Assembly (NCBI RefSeq): GCF_029029525.1
Contig: NZ_JAKJSC010000001.1
Coordinates: 992,001 to 1,056,000 of the forward strand
Direction: 5' to 3'
DNA length: 64,000 bases
Origin: Labilibaculum sp. DW002
GTDB taxonomy: Bacteria > Bacteroidota > Bacteroidia > Bacteroidales > Marinifilaceae
Each line of letters begins with the position of its first letter. Position 1 is the first letter of the stretch. Both the position numbers and the translations under genes were made by a program. Shown here piece after piece: positions 19,060 to 27,925 of this stretch. The notes under the pieces were generated by a model. The model saw only the letters and a list, made by a program, of their open reading frames with translations. It had not been told where the DNA came from and did no database searches.

Positions 19060-22000
19060 TTAAAACATATATTTAAATTCAATTGAGAATATATCATCTT
19101 CAACTGAGTGACTAAAATTAGCTGTTACCACCATTAACTTATAAGGTGTTAACCAAAATCCACCACCATAACCATGATGCCATTCATTCGATTTCTCATC
19201 TTCAACCCATACACGACCAAAATCATTAAATCCAAGAATTCCAAATTCTCCGTTTAACAAATAGGACTTAAAACGTGCAAGACGAAGTCTCAAATCTGTA
19301 TTTTGATAAACCATATCATCTCCTGCAAAACGTTCTTGTCGGTATCCTCTTAAATTCGATTTTATGCCCAATCTATTTGCCTGCGCAAAAGAGTAGCCTT
19401 TTGTATTGTGTGCAGCACCGAAGCGCATGGCTAAAATGGTTCGTTGTGGCCTGCCAAAACTCAAGTACATTCGTAAATCGGTTTCCATTTTTTGAAAATC
19501 ACGATCATTATCTTTTAATCCATTATAGTATTTCCATGAAGACGACCAGTAAATACCTCGCGAAGGAACTATCTTATTATCACGAGAATCCCACAAATAG
19601 CTTACCTTAAGACCTACATATTTTCTTGTGCTAAAATCTGTTAATGAATTTAAATTGTTATCCAAATTTGAAAAATCGGTAACAAATCGATCTGGTGTGG
19701 CCTTTAATTTTAATTGCTGATAAAAGGCACCAATGGCAATACTGTGATTTTTACCAAGCCATCTCCTAAAGCTAGAATTAAACTCAAATCGAGCCATTCT
19801 GATTCTATTGTAACGATCATCATCACTTTTGATGTTCTTTGTCTCATTTCCTAAACCATAATAATACCCTTGAAAATTTGGCGTATTGTAATGCACGTCA
19901 GTTAAGAAATCCGTTTTTCTATAAACCTCTCTAAATTCTCCTGAGTATTTTACTTCGACAGAAGGATATGCAAAAGCATAATTGGCAATAAATTTATGCA
20001 GTGCTCCATATGGTTCTTTATTATATCCTTGTTTTTTTACATTTACTCCTGCACCTAAAATCAATCCATCGTCACTTACAAAATTAAGGTTCACGCCAGG
20101 ACTTACCACATCGTATTTAAAGGATTTACGATCGTAGTTATTTACTTCAGAACTTTTCCCCAGTTTATTCTTAAACTGTCCCTTCCCTTTAATATTTGTT
20201 TTCTTTTTGTCGTATAAACTTAGATTTCGTCTTTTGGTATCCTTCAGCTTAAATTTATCTTTTCCTTTTCCACCAATAATTCTCAATTTTATTCCATTCT
20301 CTTTATTTCCTTTCAATTCAAACCTATCTTTTCCATCTAATCCAAAGATTCTAACCTCATTGGTCTCTTCTTTCTTAAATGTTCGACTGTATAGAAGATC
20401 CTTCTTATTTCCTTTTTTGCTTAATCGATGTGTCTCGACTTTTAATCGTCCATCGGCCAACCAGTTAATATCAAATTGTTCCTGATCATTTGTTCCGACA
20501 ACATCCACATCCTTTGCCAAAAAAGAATAAAATTCTTCAGCTAAATCTGTCAATTGTTCTCTTCTAGCTTTCAATTTCGCTGTTATTTCCAGTCCTGATA
20601 TTTCATATACTTCAATTGGCAAACCTTTAACCGATTCTTCAATTACCTCATCAGATAATTTCGATTTCAGTTCTTCAGCCATAGCAATCCAATCTTCTTT
20701 TACTTTGGATTGTAAAAAGTTACGATCGAAATAACGCGCGTTAAACCCTAGGCCAACCACATTTTCAACAATCGAATCGAAAACTTGAAATTTTGGGATC
20801 AACCATTTACGACGCATTACCTTAGGAATTACACCATCGCTATAAAAAAATACTTGATCTCTATCCCTAGGTATTGGTTTTGCAATGATCTTACCCTCTC
20901 TCTCAAAGCTTGCCCAACGCCACTGGTCATCATGCCTATCCCAATCATTTAGGAAAATATCGAACAATCGCGCTCTAAGGACTGCTGTTTCATCAATTCG
21001 CAAATCTGAATTCTTAAATCTTTTGGCAAGTAATTTATCCGTACTCAAGATACTTTTGGAATTACCAAAATTGTCCCATCCAGACATATCTCCTTTAGGT
21101 CGTTCTTCAAACAAGAAAAGTTCATTCTTAAAATTATCTTGATAAATTCCCAAACGCGGGTCATCAGGCACATACACAATCTTAGGATTGGTATGATAAA
21201 CGCCAACTGCATTAGCCATTTTTGGAACTGCTAAAGCTGCGTAAGGATAAGATTCTGAAATTCCGTCTTGTACTATTTTAGCAGCTAAAGTTCCTTGAAG
21301 ACCGGCTGGAATAGCTTTTTCGGTGTACTTCTCAACTGATCGCAACACATATTGCTTTCCATCTTTAGCTTCCAATCTTAAGGAGCGAGTTTGTTGTCCT
21401 CCTCCTCGTTTAATTATTTTCAATCCGCCCTTTTCTTTTCCAATATCAAAAACAGGAACCTGAATTGGCGTTTCCCATTCCCTTCGATAATTCGTACCAA
21501 AAAACTTTAACTTTAATTTACTATCTGTTTTATAAAGCTGACTTGCTGCAATGGTAATTGTACTATCTGAAAAACAAATCTCTTTGTACTTTTCAAGTAA
21601 ATCTTCAGCAGTAGGTACATCTTTGGTATATAATTTCTCACGATAAGCTAAATGCTCTTCTTTATTTCCATTCTCACCCACCGTCCAGAACTCTAGCCAA
21701 ACTTCATTATTCGAATAAAAATTTAAACGTGTGAACCCAACTTCACGCAAAGCCACATCCATTTTTTTCTGAGATACGTATTCACTTTTGCTTCCAGAAC
21801 CAGATACAATAAAAAATGATCCATCTTTTTTAGCAAATTGCAGGCTATTATCGTGAGCAGAAACACTTATCAAATTATCGTGCCCAACACCAATTTTACG
21901 TGCCATATATCGCATTTGCTTGTAAAAAGGGTAAGCAAAGTCTTGAGGTGTTCCGAACAATTTACGATACAATTCAACAGGACCTGGGAAAGCAAAATTA

Positions 22001-22677
22001 CCGCCATGATTTCCTGCACTATAAACGGGATGGTGCGAAGCAAAAACAATCTTCTTGTTCTTATTCCTCTTTATTGCATCGCTAAGTAATATTAAAAAGT
22101 CAGACGTATTCTCTAATCCACATTCGGCCTCTGGCTTATCTCCTAAATGCAACCACCATTGAGAATCAACAATTAGCAAGACAACTTCATCTGTTAAATC
22201 AATTTCTATTGGCCCAGGACATCCACCTGATGGAAGAAAAACATCTCCTCTATCAAGATAATCCTCAACAAATGTTTCTAAATTCATTAAGGCTTCCCAA
22301 CCATGCTTTCTGCCCTGATTCCATTCTTTCTCTCCTGGAATAAAAATTAGCTCTCCAGAAAAATCTTTAACCGAATTTAGTAAACTCACTAAATGTGGAT
22401 CTCCTGAATCGATTTCTTCAACAGTTTCTTTTGCATACTCTTTCGAAATTGAATTTCCTAAAAATACAACTGTTCCTTTTTCATTCACCTCATTCATTTG
22501 ACGCTTCAACATATCGATGTTCGCATCGATAATCGGGCCTTCTCCAATATCGCCAACAAAGAAGATCGAATGATCAAGTAAAACCTGAGAAGGTTTCTGC
22601 GTCAGATCCTTTTTTTGTGCAAAAACAGCTGCCGCTGATAATAATACACAGATATATATAATAATTATTCTTTTCAT
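19060..22677 (-). CDS. Metallophosphatase fused to outer-membrane beta-barrel
   Basis: A 1205-aa exported protein. A signal peptide (MKRIIIIYICVLLSAAAVFA) is followed by a calcineurin-like phosphoesterase domain (about 35-330) with FFVGDIGEG, VVFLGNSIS, FASHHPVYSAGNHGG and SAHDNSLQ. The first motif lacks the usual DxH His. A long middle region (about 370-830) contains a kinase-like-looking stretch RLFDIFLNDWDRHDDQWRW followed by AKPIPRDRDQVF. The C-terminal part (about 880-1205) is a BamA/TamA-type surface-antigen barrel with YYYGLGNET, YLWDSRDN, LRGYRQERFAGDD, NTDLRLRL and final aromatic residue F. It is probably an outer-membrane enzyme, but its substrate is unknown. Confidence 0.85.
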   Translation of the reverse strand: MKRIIIIYICVLLSAAAVFAQKKDLTQKPSQVLLDHSIFFVGDIGEGPIIDANIDMLKRQMNEVNEKGTVVFLGNSISKEYAKETVEEIDSGDPHLVSLLNSVKDFSGELIFIPGEKEWNQGRKHGWEALMNLETFVEDYLDRGDVFLPSGGCPGPIEIDLTDEVVLLIVDSQWWLHLGDKPEAECGLENTSDFLILLSDAIKRNKNKKIVFASHHPVYSAGNHGGNFAFPGPVELYRKLFGTPQDFAYPFYKQMRYMARKIGVGHDNLISVSAHDNSLQFAKKDGSFFIVSGSGSKSEYVSQKKMDVALREVGFTRLNFYSNNEVWLEFWTVGENGNKEEHLAYREKLYTKDVPTAEDLLEKYKEICFSDSTITIAASQLYKTDSKLKLKFFGTNYRREWETPIQVPVFDIGKEKGGLKIIKRGGGQQTRSLRLEAKDGKQYVLRSVEKYTEKAIPAGLQGTLAAKIVQDGISESYPYAALAVPKMANAVGVYHTNPKIVYVPDDPRLGIYQDNFKNELFLFEERPKGDMSGWDNFGNSKSILSTDKLLAKRFKNSDLRIDETAVLRARLFDIFLNDWDRHDDQWRWASFEREGKIIAKPIPRDRDQVFFYSDGVIPKVMRRKWLIPKFQVFDSIVENVVGLGFNARYFDRNFLQSKVKEDWIAMAEELKSKLSDEVIEESVKGLPIEVYEISGLEITAKLKARREQLTDLAEEFYSFLAKDVDVVGTNDQEQFDINWLADGRLKVETHRLSKKGNKKDLLYSRTFKKEETNEVRIFGLDGKDRFELKGNKENGIKLRIIGGKGKDKFKLKDTKRRNLSLYDKKKTNIKGKGQFKNKLGKSSEVNNYDRKSFKYDVVSPGVNLNFVSDDGLILGAGVNVKKQGYNKEPYGALHKFIANYAFAYPSVEVKYSGEFREVYRKTDFLTDVHYNTPNFQGYYYGLGNETKNIKSDDDRYNRIRMARFEFNSSFRRWLGKNHSIAIGAFYQQLKLKATPDRFVTDFSNLDNNLNSLTDFSTRKYVGLKVSYLWDSRDNKIVPSRGIYWSSSWKYYNGLKDNDRDFQKMETDLRMYLSFGRPQRTILAMRFGAAHNTKGYSFAQANRLGIKSNLRGYRQERFAGDDMVYQNTDLRLRLARFKSYLLNGEFGILGFNDFGRVWVEDEKSNEWHHGYGGGFWLTPYKLMVVTANFSHSVEDDIFSIEFKYMF

Positions 22678-22718
22678 GTGTAATCGTATTTTTTCAAATT
22701 ACAAGAGCATTCGCACAA

Positions 22719-23651
22719 CTACTTCAAATAATTGAATTCATAAATATTAGCCTTTGATCCTTTTCCTTCATTGGATATAAACATACGTCCATCAGGAGCA
22801 AAACAAATACCTTCTGGTTGACGAAATAACTTCCGTTTTAATTTCACAATCGCCAAGAGTTTTCCTTCTGGATTTAAAACGACCAACAATTTTCCAACCG
22901 AACCAATAACATATAAATTCCCAGTAATTGGATGTACAGCAATTGCAGAAGGCTGAAAAGTAACATCTCCTTCGGAAGGATTTACTTTCTCCAATAATTT
23001 AACTGAAAATATCGTATATGCATTAAATTCTAGGGTTTTTCTTATTTCATCCTGATCAATTAAGAATCTTGGAGCATCGGAGATTTTATTTTCACCTGGA
23101 TAAAATTCATAAATTGCTCTTTTCCCTTTTAATTTTCTATCATCTCCAGGACTCCCCTTGCAAGCAACCAACAAAGAATTATTTTGGGCATCATAGGCCA
23201 AACCTTCGGTATCATTTCCTGCATCGAGAACAGTTTTGCTTTTTACTGATTTAATATTCTTTTTTCGAAAATGATCCACTTCAAATATCGCACCATCAGA
23301 CCGCAAAACATACACCTTATCACCAATTAATTCTATCCCTTCATAATCACCAGATTTATCAAAATGATACTTCTTAGATATTTCTTTTTTCTCCAAATGA
23401 TATTTATAGATTATCCCCTTTTCATCATTAACGCACAATAAACTATGATCATTATAATAGGTAAGTCCAGATATTTCACGTAAATCCTCTTTTAATTCAA
23501 ATTTCTTATCTGCCTCATAAATGGCATAAGGAAATTTATACCCTTCCTCTAATTCATAAATCATTTTGAACTCTTCTGCTTTTTGAGCACAGGAAGTATA
23601 AAAAGTAAGAACAGCAATTAAGCATAGGCTAAAAAATAAATATTTCATCAT
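22719..23651 (-). CDS. SdiA-regulated-like beta-propeller lipoprotein
   Basis: A 310-aa lipoprotein: MMKYLFFSLCLIAVLTFYTSC has a lipobox ending in Cys. The start was set at the first Met of this signal, because the open frame upstream encodes no sensible N-terminus. The body shows NHL/propeller-like repeats: LREISGLTYYNDHSLLCVND, DYEGIELIGDKVYVLRSDG, DTEGLAYDAQNNSLLVACKG, FQPSAIAVHPITGNLYVIG and RQPEGICFAPDGRMFISNEG. This matches the SdiA-regulated (YjiK) family of unknown biochemical role. It precedes the metallophosphatase-barrel gene by 41 bp on the same strand and may be in one operon with it. Confidence 0.85.
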   Translation of the reverse strand: MMKYLFFSLCLIAVLTFYTSCAQKAEEFKMIYELEEGYKFPYAIYEADKKFELKEDLREISGLTYYNDHSLLCVNDEKGIIYKYHLEKKEISKKYHFDKSGDYEGIELIGDKVYVLRSDGAIFEVDHFRKKNIKSVKSKTVLDAGNDTEGLAYDAQNNSLLVACKGSPGDDRKLKGKRAIYEFYPGENKISDAPRFLIDQDEIRKTLEFNAYTIFSVKLLEKVNPSEGDVTFQPSAIAVHPITGNLYVIGSVGKLLVVLNPEGKLLAIVKLKRKLFRQPEGICFAPDGRMFISNEGKGSKANIYEFNYLK

Positions 23652-23832
23652 TATTTTCAGGTCTGTATAAAAAATTGATCGGGAACATAAAATTACACAA
23701 ATAAGGAGCAATTCCCAATAAAAAAGAGGGAAGGAGTGCATTAATCCCAAAATTTCAAATCGGTTTCCGCTATAATGATTATATTTATTCACTACAATTT
23801 CAAGAAGTAATTTCAGAAAAAGAAAAAGAGAA

Positions 23833-25026
23833 ATGGATATCATACATGAAGCCGAAGCATTTGCAAGCAATTTAATTGAAAACGGCCATCAAGCTATGTT
23901 TACATACCACAATTTGGAACATACTCAAAATGTGGTTAAACAGGCAAAAAAAATTGGATTAGAAACTGGTCTTTCTCCAGAAGAAATGGAAATTCTAATT
24001 ATTGCCGCTTGGTTTCATGATACTGGATACTATGAAAATTTTGCGAAGCATGAAAAGATAAGTGCTGTACACGCTAAAAATTTCCTAGAAGAGAAAAATT
24101 ATCCTGAAGAAAAAGTCAAGCAAGTTACAGATGCTATATCGCATACCAAAATACCTCATTTGCCATGTGATGAAAAAGTTTGCAATGTACTTTGCGATGC
24201 TGATTTACATCATTTATCTTCGAAGAACTACCTAAAAACATCCGAAAAACTTAGAGAAGAACGCAATGCGATTTTACAGCATGAAATTAGTCCTAAAATA
24301 TATTGGGAGGAAACCTTAAGATTCTTAAAAGAGCATCATTACCATACCAATTATGGAAAAAAAACTCTTGCTAAAAAGAAAGAGGTAAATTACCAAAAAG
24401 TTGTAGAGAAAGTTGCTGGCTATCAAAATAAAGAGATCAAAAAACTAACCGAAATGGTTGGTAAATTGGAACAGCAAAATTACAAACTTAAAACTCCTCA
24501 ACGTGGCATTGAAACCATGTTTAAGGTAACATCAAGAAATCAAATTAACCTGAGTTCTATTGCTGATAAAAAGGCCAATTTAATGATCTCTGTGAATTCA
24601 ATAATTATCTCGGCGATCTTTTTTATCTTCAAAAATATTATGGATGTGCCCCACTTTATAATTCCGTGCATTATTCTACTTATTGTCTGCCTATTTACAA
24701 TTACTTATTCGGTTTTAGCAACAAGGCCAAATGTTACCGACGGAACCTTTTCAGAAGAAGACATTAAGAAAAAGAGAGTGAATTTAATGTTTTTTGGGAA
24801 CTTCCACCGAATGGAACTAACAGACTACTCTACAGCCCTTAAAGGCGTAATGACAGATTACGATGAACTTTACGATAGCTTGATAAAAGATCAATATTAC
24901 CTAGGAAAAGTATTGGGTAAAAAATACCGTCTTCTTAGAATATCCTATACAATATTTATGTATGGATTAATTGTATCTGTATTAACGTTTATTATGGCAG
25001 CTATCTATCAGCCTATGATTTGGTAA
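23833..25026 (+). CDS. HD-domain protein with C-terminal Pycsar-effector-like TM domain
   Basis: A 397-aa protein. The N-terminal HD phosphohydrolase domain (about 5-185) has His in YHNLEHTQNVV, the HD pair in WFHDTGYY (62-63), and Asp in LCDADLHHL. After a short coiled stretch (about 200-222), residues 225-397 match the DUF5706/PycTM domain: RNQINLSSIADKKANLMISV, two adjacent TM helices (about 255-300), MLFFGNFHRM-like FFGNFHRMEL, and a last TM helix near 372-392. PycTM is the membrane effector of Pycsar anti-phage systems, but HD-PycTM fusions are widespread in Bacteroidota without a cyclase. No PycC-type cyclase is adjacent. The function is unproven; nucleotide-linked membrane regulation is an inference. 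Confidence 0.85.
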   Translation: MDIIHEAEAFASNLIENGHQAMFTYHNLEHTQNVVKQAKKIGLETGLSPEEMEILIIAAWFHDTGYYENFAKHEKISAVHAKNFLEEKNYPEEKVKQVTDAISHTKIPHLPCDEKVCNVLCDADLHHLSSKNYLKTSEKLREERNAILQHEISPKIYWEETLRFLKEHHYHTNYGKKTLAKKKEVNYQKVVEKVAGYQNKEIKKLTEMVGKLEQQNYKLKTPQRGIETMFKVTSRNQINLSSIADKKANLMISVNSIIISAIFFIFKNIMDVPHFIIPCIILLIVCLFTITYSVLATRPNVTDGTFSEEDIKKKRVNLMFFGNFHRMELTDYSTALKGVMTDYDELYDSLIKDQYYLGKVLGKKYRLLRISYTIFMYGLIVSVLTFIMAAIYQPMIW

Positions 25027-25066
25027 TTTTTATCTAAAAAATATTCTTCAAAAGAAATACATGAAC

Positions 25067-25074
25067 TAACTTTG
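25067..25074 (+). promoter_or_regulatory. -7 box upstream of rsmE
   Basis: TAACTTTG fits TAnnTTTG and lies 32 bp before the rsmE ATG. No clear TTTG was found at the expected upstream spacing. Confidence 0.4.
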
Positions 25075-25106
25075 CAACTTCATGTTATTCTTACTTTGGA
25101 ACACTT

Positions 25107-25808
25107 ATGAACTTATTTTACACACCCAATATAAGCGATCAGTTTTATCAATTGGATGAAATTGAATCTAAACATTGCGTTCGCGTACTTCGATTAAAAG
25201 AGGAAGATATCATTCACCTAATAGATGGTAAAGGAAGTCTTTACAAAGCCAAAATAATTGATGCTCATCCGAAAAGATGTACAGTTGAATGTGTTGAAAC
25301 GACACACGAATTTGGCAAGTTAGATTATCAATTGCATATCGCTCTTGCTCCAACAAAAAACATCGATCGAACAGAATGGTTTATGGAAAAATGCACTGAA
25401 ATAGGAATCAGTGAATTCACTCCTCTATTGTGCAAACATTCCGAACGAAAAGTGGTGAAGCACGAGCGTTTATTCAAAGTTATAACTTCAGCTGTTAAGC
25501 AGTCATTAAAAGCCTATCATCCTGTTTTAAATGAACTAACTAAGTTTTCTGATTTAGTAACAGCTAATTTCGATGGTGAAAAATATATTGCACATTGCAA
25601 TGAAGGTGAAAAAACTCACCTTAAAAATCTTTATCAGGCAAAACAAAATGTATTGATTTTAATTGGGCCAGAAGGAGATTTTTCAATAGATGAAGTACAA
25701 TTGGCTAAAGAAAATGGATTTAAAGAAATTTCATTAGGCGAAAGTCGCCTAAGAACCGAAACAGCCGGTGTTGTTGCATGTAATGTTGTAAGCCTAGAAA
25801 ATCAATAA
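25107..25808 (+). CDS. rsmE: 16S rRNA (uracil-1498-N3)-methyltransferase
   Basis: Methylates U1498 of 16S rRNA using SAM. It is 233 aa, the family length. The N-terminal PUA-like domain contains HCVRVLRLKEEDIIHLIDGKG. The C-terminal SPOUT knot carries ALAPTKNIDRTEWFMEK, CTEIGISEFTPL, the SAM-binding LIGPEGDFSIDE and the knot motif LGESRLRTETAGVVA. The DUF4159 gene begins 4 nt after its stop, so the two are surely in one operon. Confidence 0.95.
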   Translation: MNLFYTPNISDQFYQLDEIESKHCVRVLRLKEEDIIHLIDGKGSLYKAKIIDAHPKRCTVECVETTHEFGKLDYQLHIALAPTKNIDRTEWFMEKCTEIGISEFTPLLCKHSERKVVKHERLFKVITSAVKQSLKAYHPVLNELTKFSDLVTANFDGEKYIAHCNEGEKTHLKNLYQAKQNVLILIGPEGDFSIDEVQLAKENGFKEISLGESRLRTETAGVVACNVVSLENQ

Positions 25809-25811
25809 AAT

Positions 25812-26471
25812 TTGAAAAACAAAGCAATTCATATCGCCATTTTCCTTCTAATCAGCTTTTGTTGTTCAGGCCAGAGTACAACTATCCGTATCGGATTATT
25901 AAAATACAATGGTGGTGGTGATTGGTATGCAAACCCAGGTTCCTTGCCCAATTTAATTGAATTCTGTAATCAAAATCAAATTGCTAACATTCACAAGGAG
26001 CCACAAACTATAGAAGTAAGTAGTCCTGAAATATTCTCTTTCCCTATTGTCCATCTAACTGGTCATGGCAATATCGTATTCAACAATCAAGAGGTAATTA
26101 ACCTCAGGAAATATCTTGAAGGTGGTGGATTCTTGCATGTTGACGATAACTATGGCCTAAATGCCTATTTTAGAAGAGAGATAAAAAAGGTTTTCCCAAA
26201 TGATGAATTGGTAGAACTCCCCTACTCTCATCCTATTTATCACCAGACCTACGAATTCCCAACAGGCCTTCCAAAAATTCACGAACATGATGGTAAAGCA
26301 GCCCAAGGCTTCGGTATTTTTCACAAAGGTAGACTAGTCTGTTTTTACACTTACGAATGTGATTTAGGTGACGGATGGGAAAATCCATCTGTTCATAATG
26401 ATACATACACCAATCATCAGAAGGCTTTAAAGATGGGAGCCAATATAATTTCTTATGCATTTAGTAATTAG
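25812..26471 (+). CDS. DUF4159 exported protein, TTG start
   Basis: A 219-aa member of DUF4159, a family of unknown function. The signal peptide (KNKAIHIAIFLLISFCCSGQS) directly follows a TTG at 25812. An in-frame TAA lies six bases upstream and no ATG occurs before residue ~210, so TTG is forced as start. The core has IRIGLLKYNGGGDWYANPG, FPIVHLTGHGNIVF, LRKYLEGGGFLHVDDNYG and YECDLGDGWE. The pattern resembles glutamine-amidotransferase-like folds (ThuA type) often tied to von Willebrand operons, but here it follows rsmE alone. Confidence 0.85.
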   Translation: MKNKAIHIAIFLLISFCCSGQSTTIRIGLLKYNGGGDWYANPGSLPNLIEFCNQNQIANIHKEPQTIEVSSPEIFSFPIVHLTGHGNIVFNNQEVINLRKYLEGGGFLHVDDNYGLNAYFRREIKKVFPNDELVELPYSHPIYHQTYEFPTGLPKIHEHDGKAAQGFGIFHKGRLVCFYTYECDLGDGWENPSVHNDTYTNHQKALKMGANIISYAFSN

Positions 26472-26600
26472 ACTTATTCTTAATTACCTTATTTTCTGAA
26501 GCTAAGCCAAACATCCTACTCTTTCCGTTTGAATTTTCCTTAACAAAATGATATCTTATAGTGATATTACATTGTTTTCAGTCACTTAATCTTTATTACT

Positions 26601-27803
26601 ATGACAGGATCTAAAGCTACGAAGGGAATAATTGGAATTCTAACAGGCGGTGGTGATGTACCCGGATTAAATCCAGCAATACGAGCTGTTACCATTCGTG
26701 CGTTAAGAGAAGGGTATAAAGTAATCGGAATCCGTAAAGGATGGAGAGGATTGATAGATTTAGTACGTGATAAAAAAGTTGATAATAGTGAAAACTATGA
26801 AGTATTAACCGAAGAATTGGTCAATAAAGTAGGTAGAACAGGTGGTACTTTTTTACATACTTCAAGAGTTAACCCTTCAAAAACGGCAAGAGAGAGAATT
26901 CCTATACATTTAAAAGAAAAATACGACGAGGATGTTAACGACCTAACAGAAGAAGTCTTAGCAAATTTAGCATTCCTGAATATTGATTATTTAATTCCTA
27001 TTGGTGGCGATGACACCTTAAGTTATGGGGTACGGCTTTACAAAGAAGGATTTAAAGTAATAGCCATTCCAAAAACAATGGATAATGACGTTCCAGGAAC
27101 AGACTACTGCATTGGCTTTAGTACATGTATTACTCGAACAATATCCTTAACTCACAGTTTAAGAACCTCTGCAGGATCGCACGAACGTTTACTTGTTCTT
27201 GAAGTTTTCGGACGATATGCTGGATTTACAGCGATCCTACCAACATTGGCTGGTGCTGCAAATCGATGCGTAATTCCTGAATACGATTTTGACATTGAAC
27301 GACTGACTGAATTAATGATTCAGGATCGCTACTCAAATCCAAGTCGATATTCTGTTGTTCTTATTTCGGAAGGAGCTAGTTTTTCTGGTGAACAAATGAT
27401 TTTCCAAGACGATGTAATGGATGATTATGGGCACAAAAAACTAGGTGGTATTGGCGACCGAGTATCCGAAAACCTGAAGCTATTATCACCAAAGTATAAC
27501 AATTCAAAACCCATAAATGTTATCAATCAGAAATTAGGTTACATGGTTCGTTGTGGTGATCCTGATGCAATAGATTCTATCGTGCCAATGGCATTTGGGA
27601 ATCTTGCGCTCGATTTAATTATTAAAGGGATACATGGTAGATTAATTACTTTACGAAATGGTCGATACGATAATGCTCCAATTGACATCGTAACCAGTAC
27701 AAAAAAGCTAGTTGATGTCGATCGTTATTACAATGTTGATCGATTGAGACCAAAATACAATAGTTTCGAATTACAGCCATTATTTTTAATGACAGGATTG
27801 TAG
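26601..27803 (+). CDS. pfkA: 6-phosphofructokinase, predicted pyrophosphate-type
   Basis: Phosphorylates fructose-6-phosphate at position 1. It is 400 aa, longer than the ~320-aa bacterial ATP enzymes. Motifs: GILTGGGDVPGLNPAIR (glycine-rich phosphate loop), GRTGGTFLHTSR, IGGDDTLSYG (residues 134-143), PKTMDNDVPGTD (157-168) and MGRYAG-like VFGRYAGFTA. The residues GGDD and PKTxDND carry Asp and Lys at the two positions that are Gly in ATP-dependent enzymes; this pair marks PPi-dependent or mixed enzymes. It is flanked by a terminator at 27829-27854. The donor assignment is inferred from family knowledge. Confidence 0.9.
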   Translation: MTGSKATKGIIGILTGGGDVPGLNPAIRAVTIRALREGYKVIGIRKGWRGLIDLVRDKKVDNSENYEVLTEELVNKVGRTGGTFLHTSRVNPSKTARERIPIHLKEKYDEDVNDLTEEVLANLAFLNIDYLIPIGGDDTLSYGVRLYKEGFKVIAIPKTMDNDVPGTDYCIGFSTCITRTISLTHSLRTSAGSHERLLVLEVFGRYAGFTAILPTLAGAANRCVIPEYDFDIERLTELMIQDRYSNPSRYSVVLISEGASFSGEQMIFQDDVMDDYGHKKLGGIGDRVSENLKLLSPKYNNSKPINVINQKLGYMVRCGDPDAIDSIVPMAFGNLALDLIIKGIHGRLITLRNGRYDNAPIDIVTSTKKLVDVDRYYNVDRLRPKYNSFELQPLFLMTGL

Positions 27804-27828
27804 ATATCAAAATGTTTATTACATTTGG

Positions 27829-27854
27829 GAAACCTTTCGGACTCGGAAGGTTTC
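27829..27854 (+). terminator. Terminator after phosphofructokinase gene
   Basis: GAAACCTT / AAGGTTTC inverted repeat with a 10-nt loop, followed by TTCATTT. It lies 26 bp after the stop. Confidence 0.7.
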
Positions 27855-27925
27855 TTCATTTAGAAGCACCCCCAAACCATTTTAGAATCCTCTGTTTGTT
27901 GTAACACATTACAAATAAATTGAAT

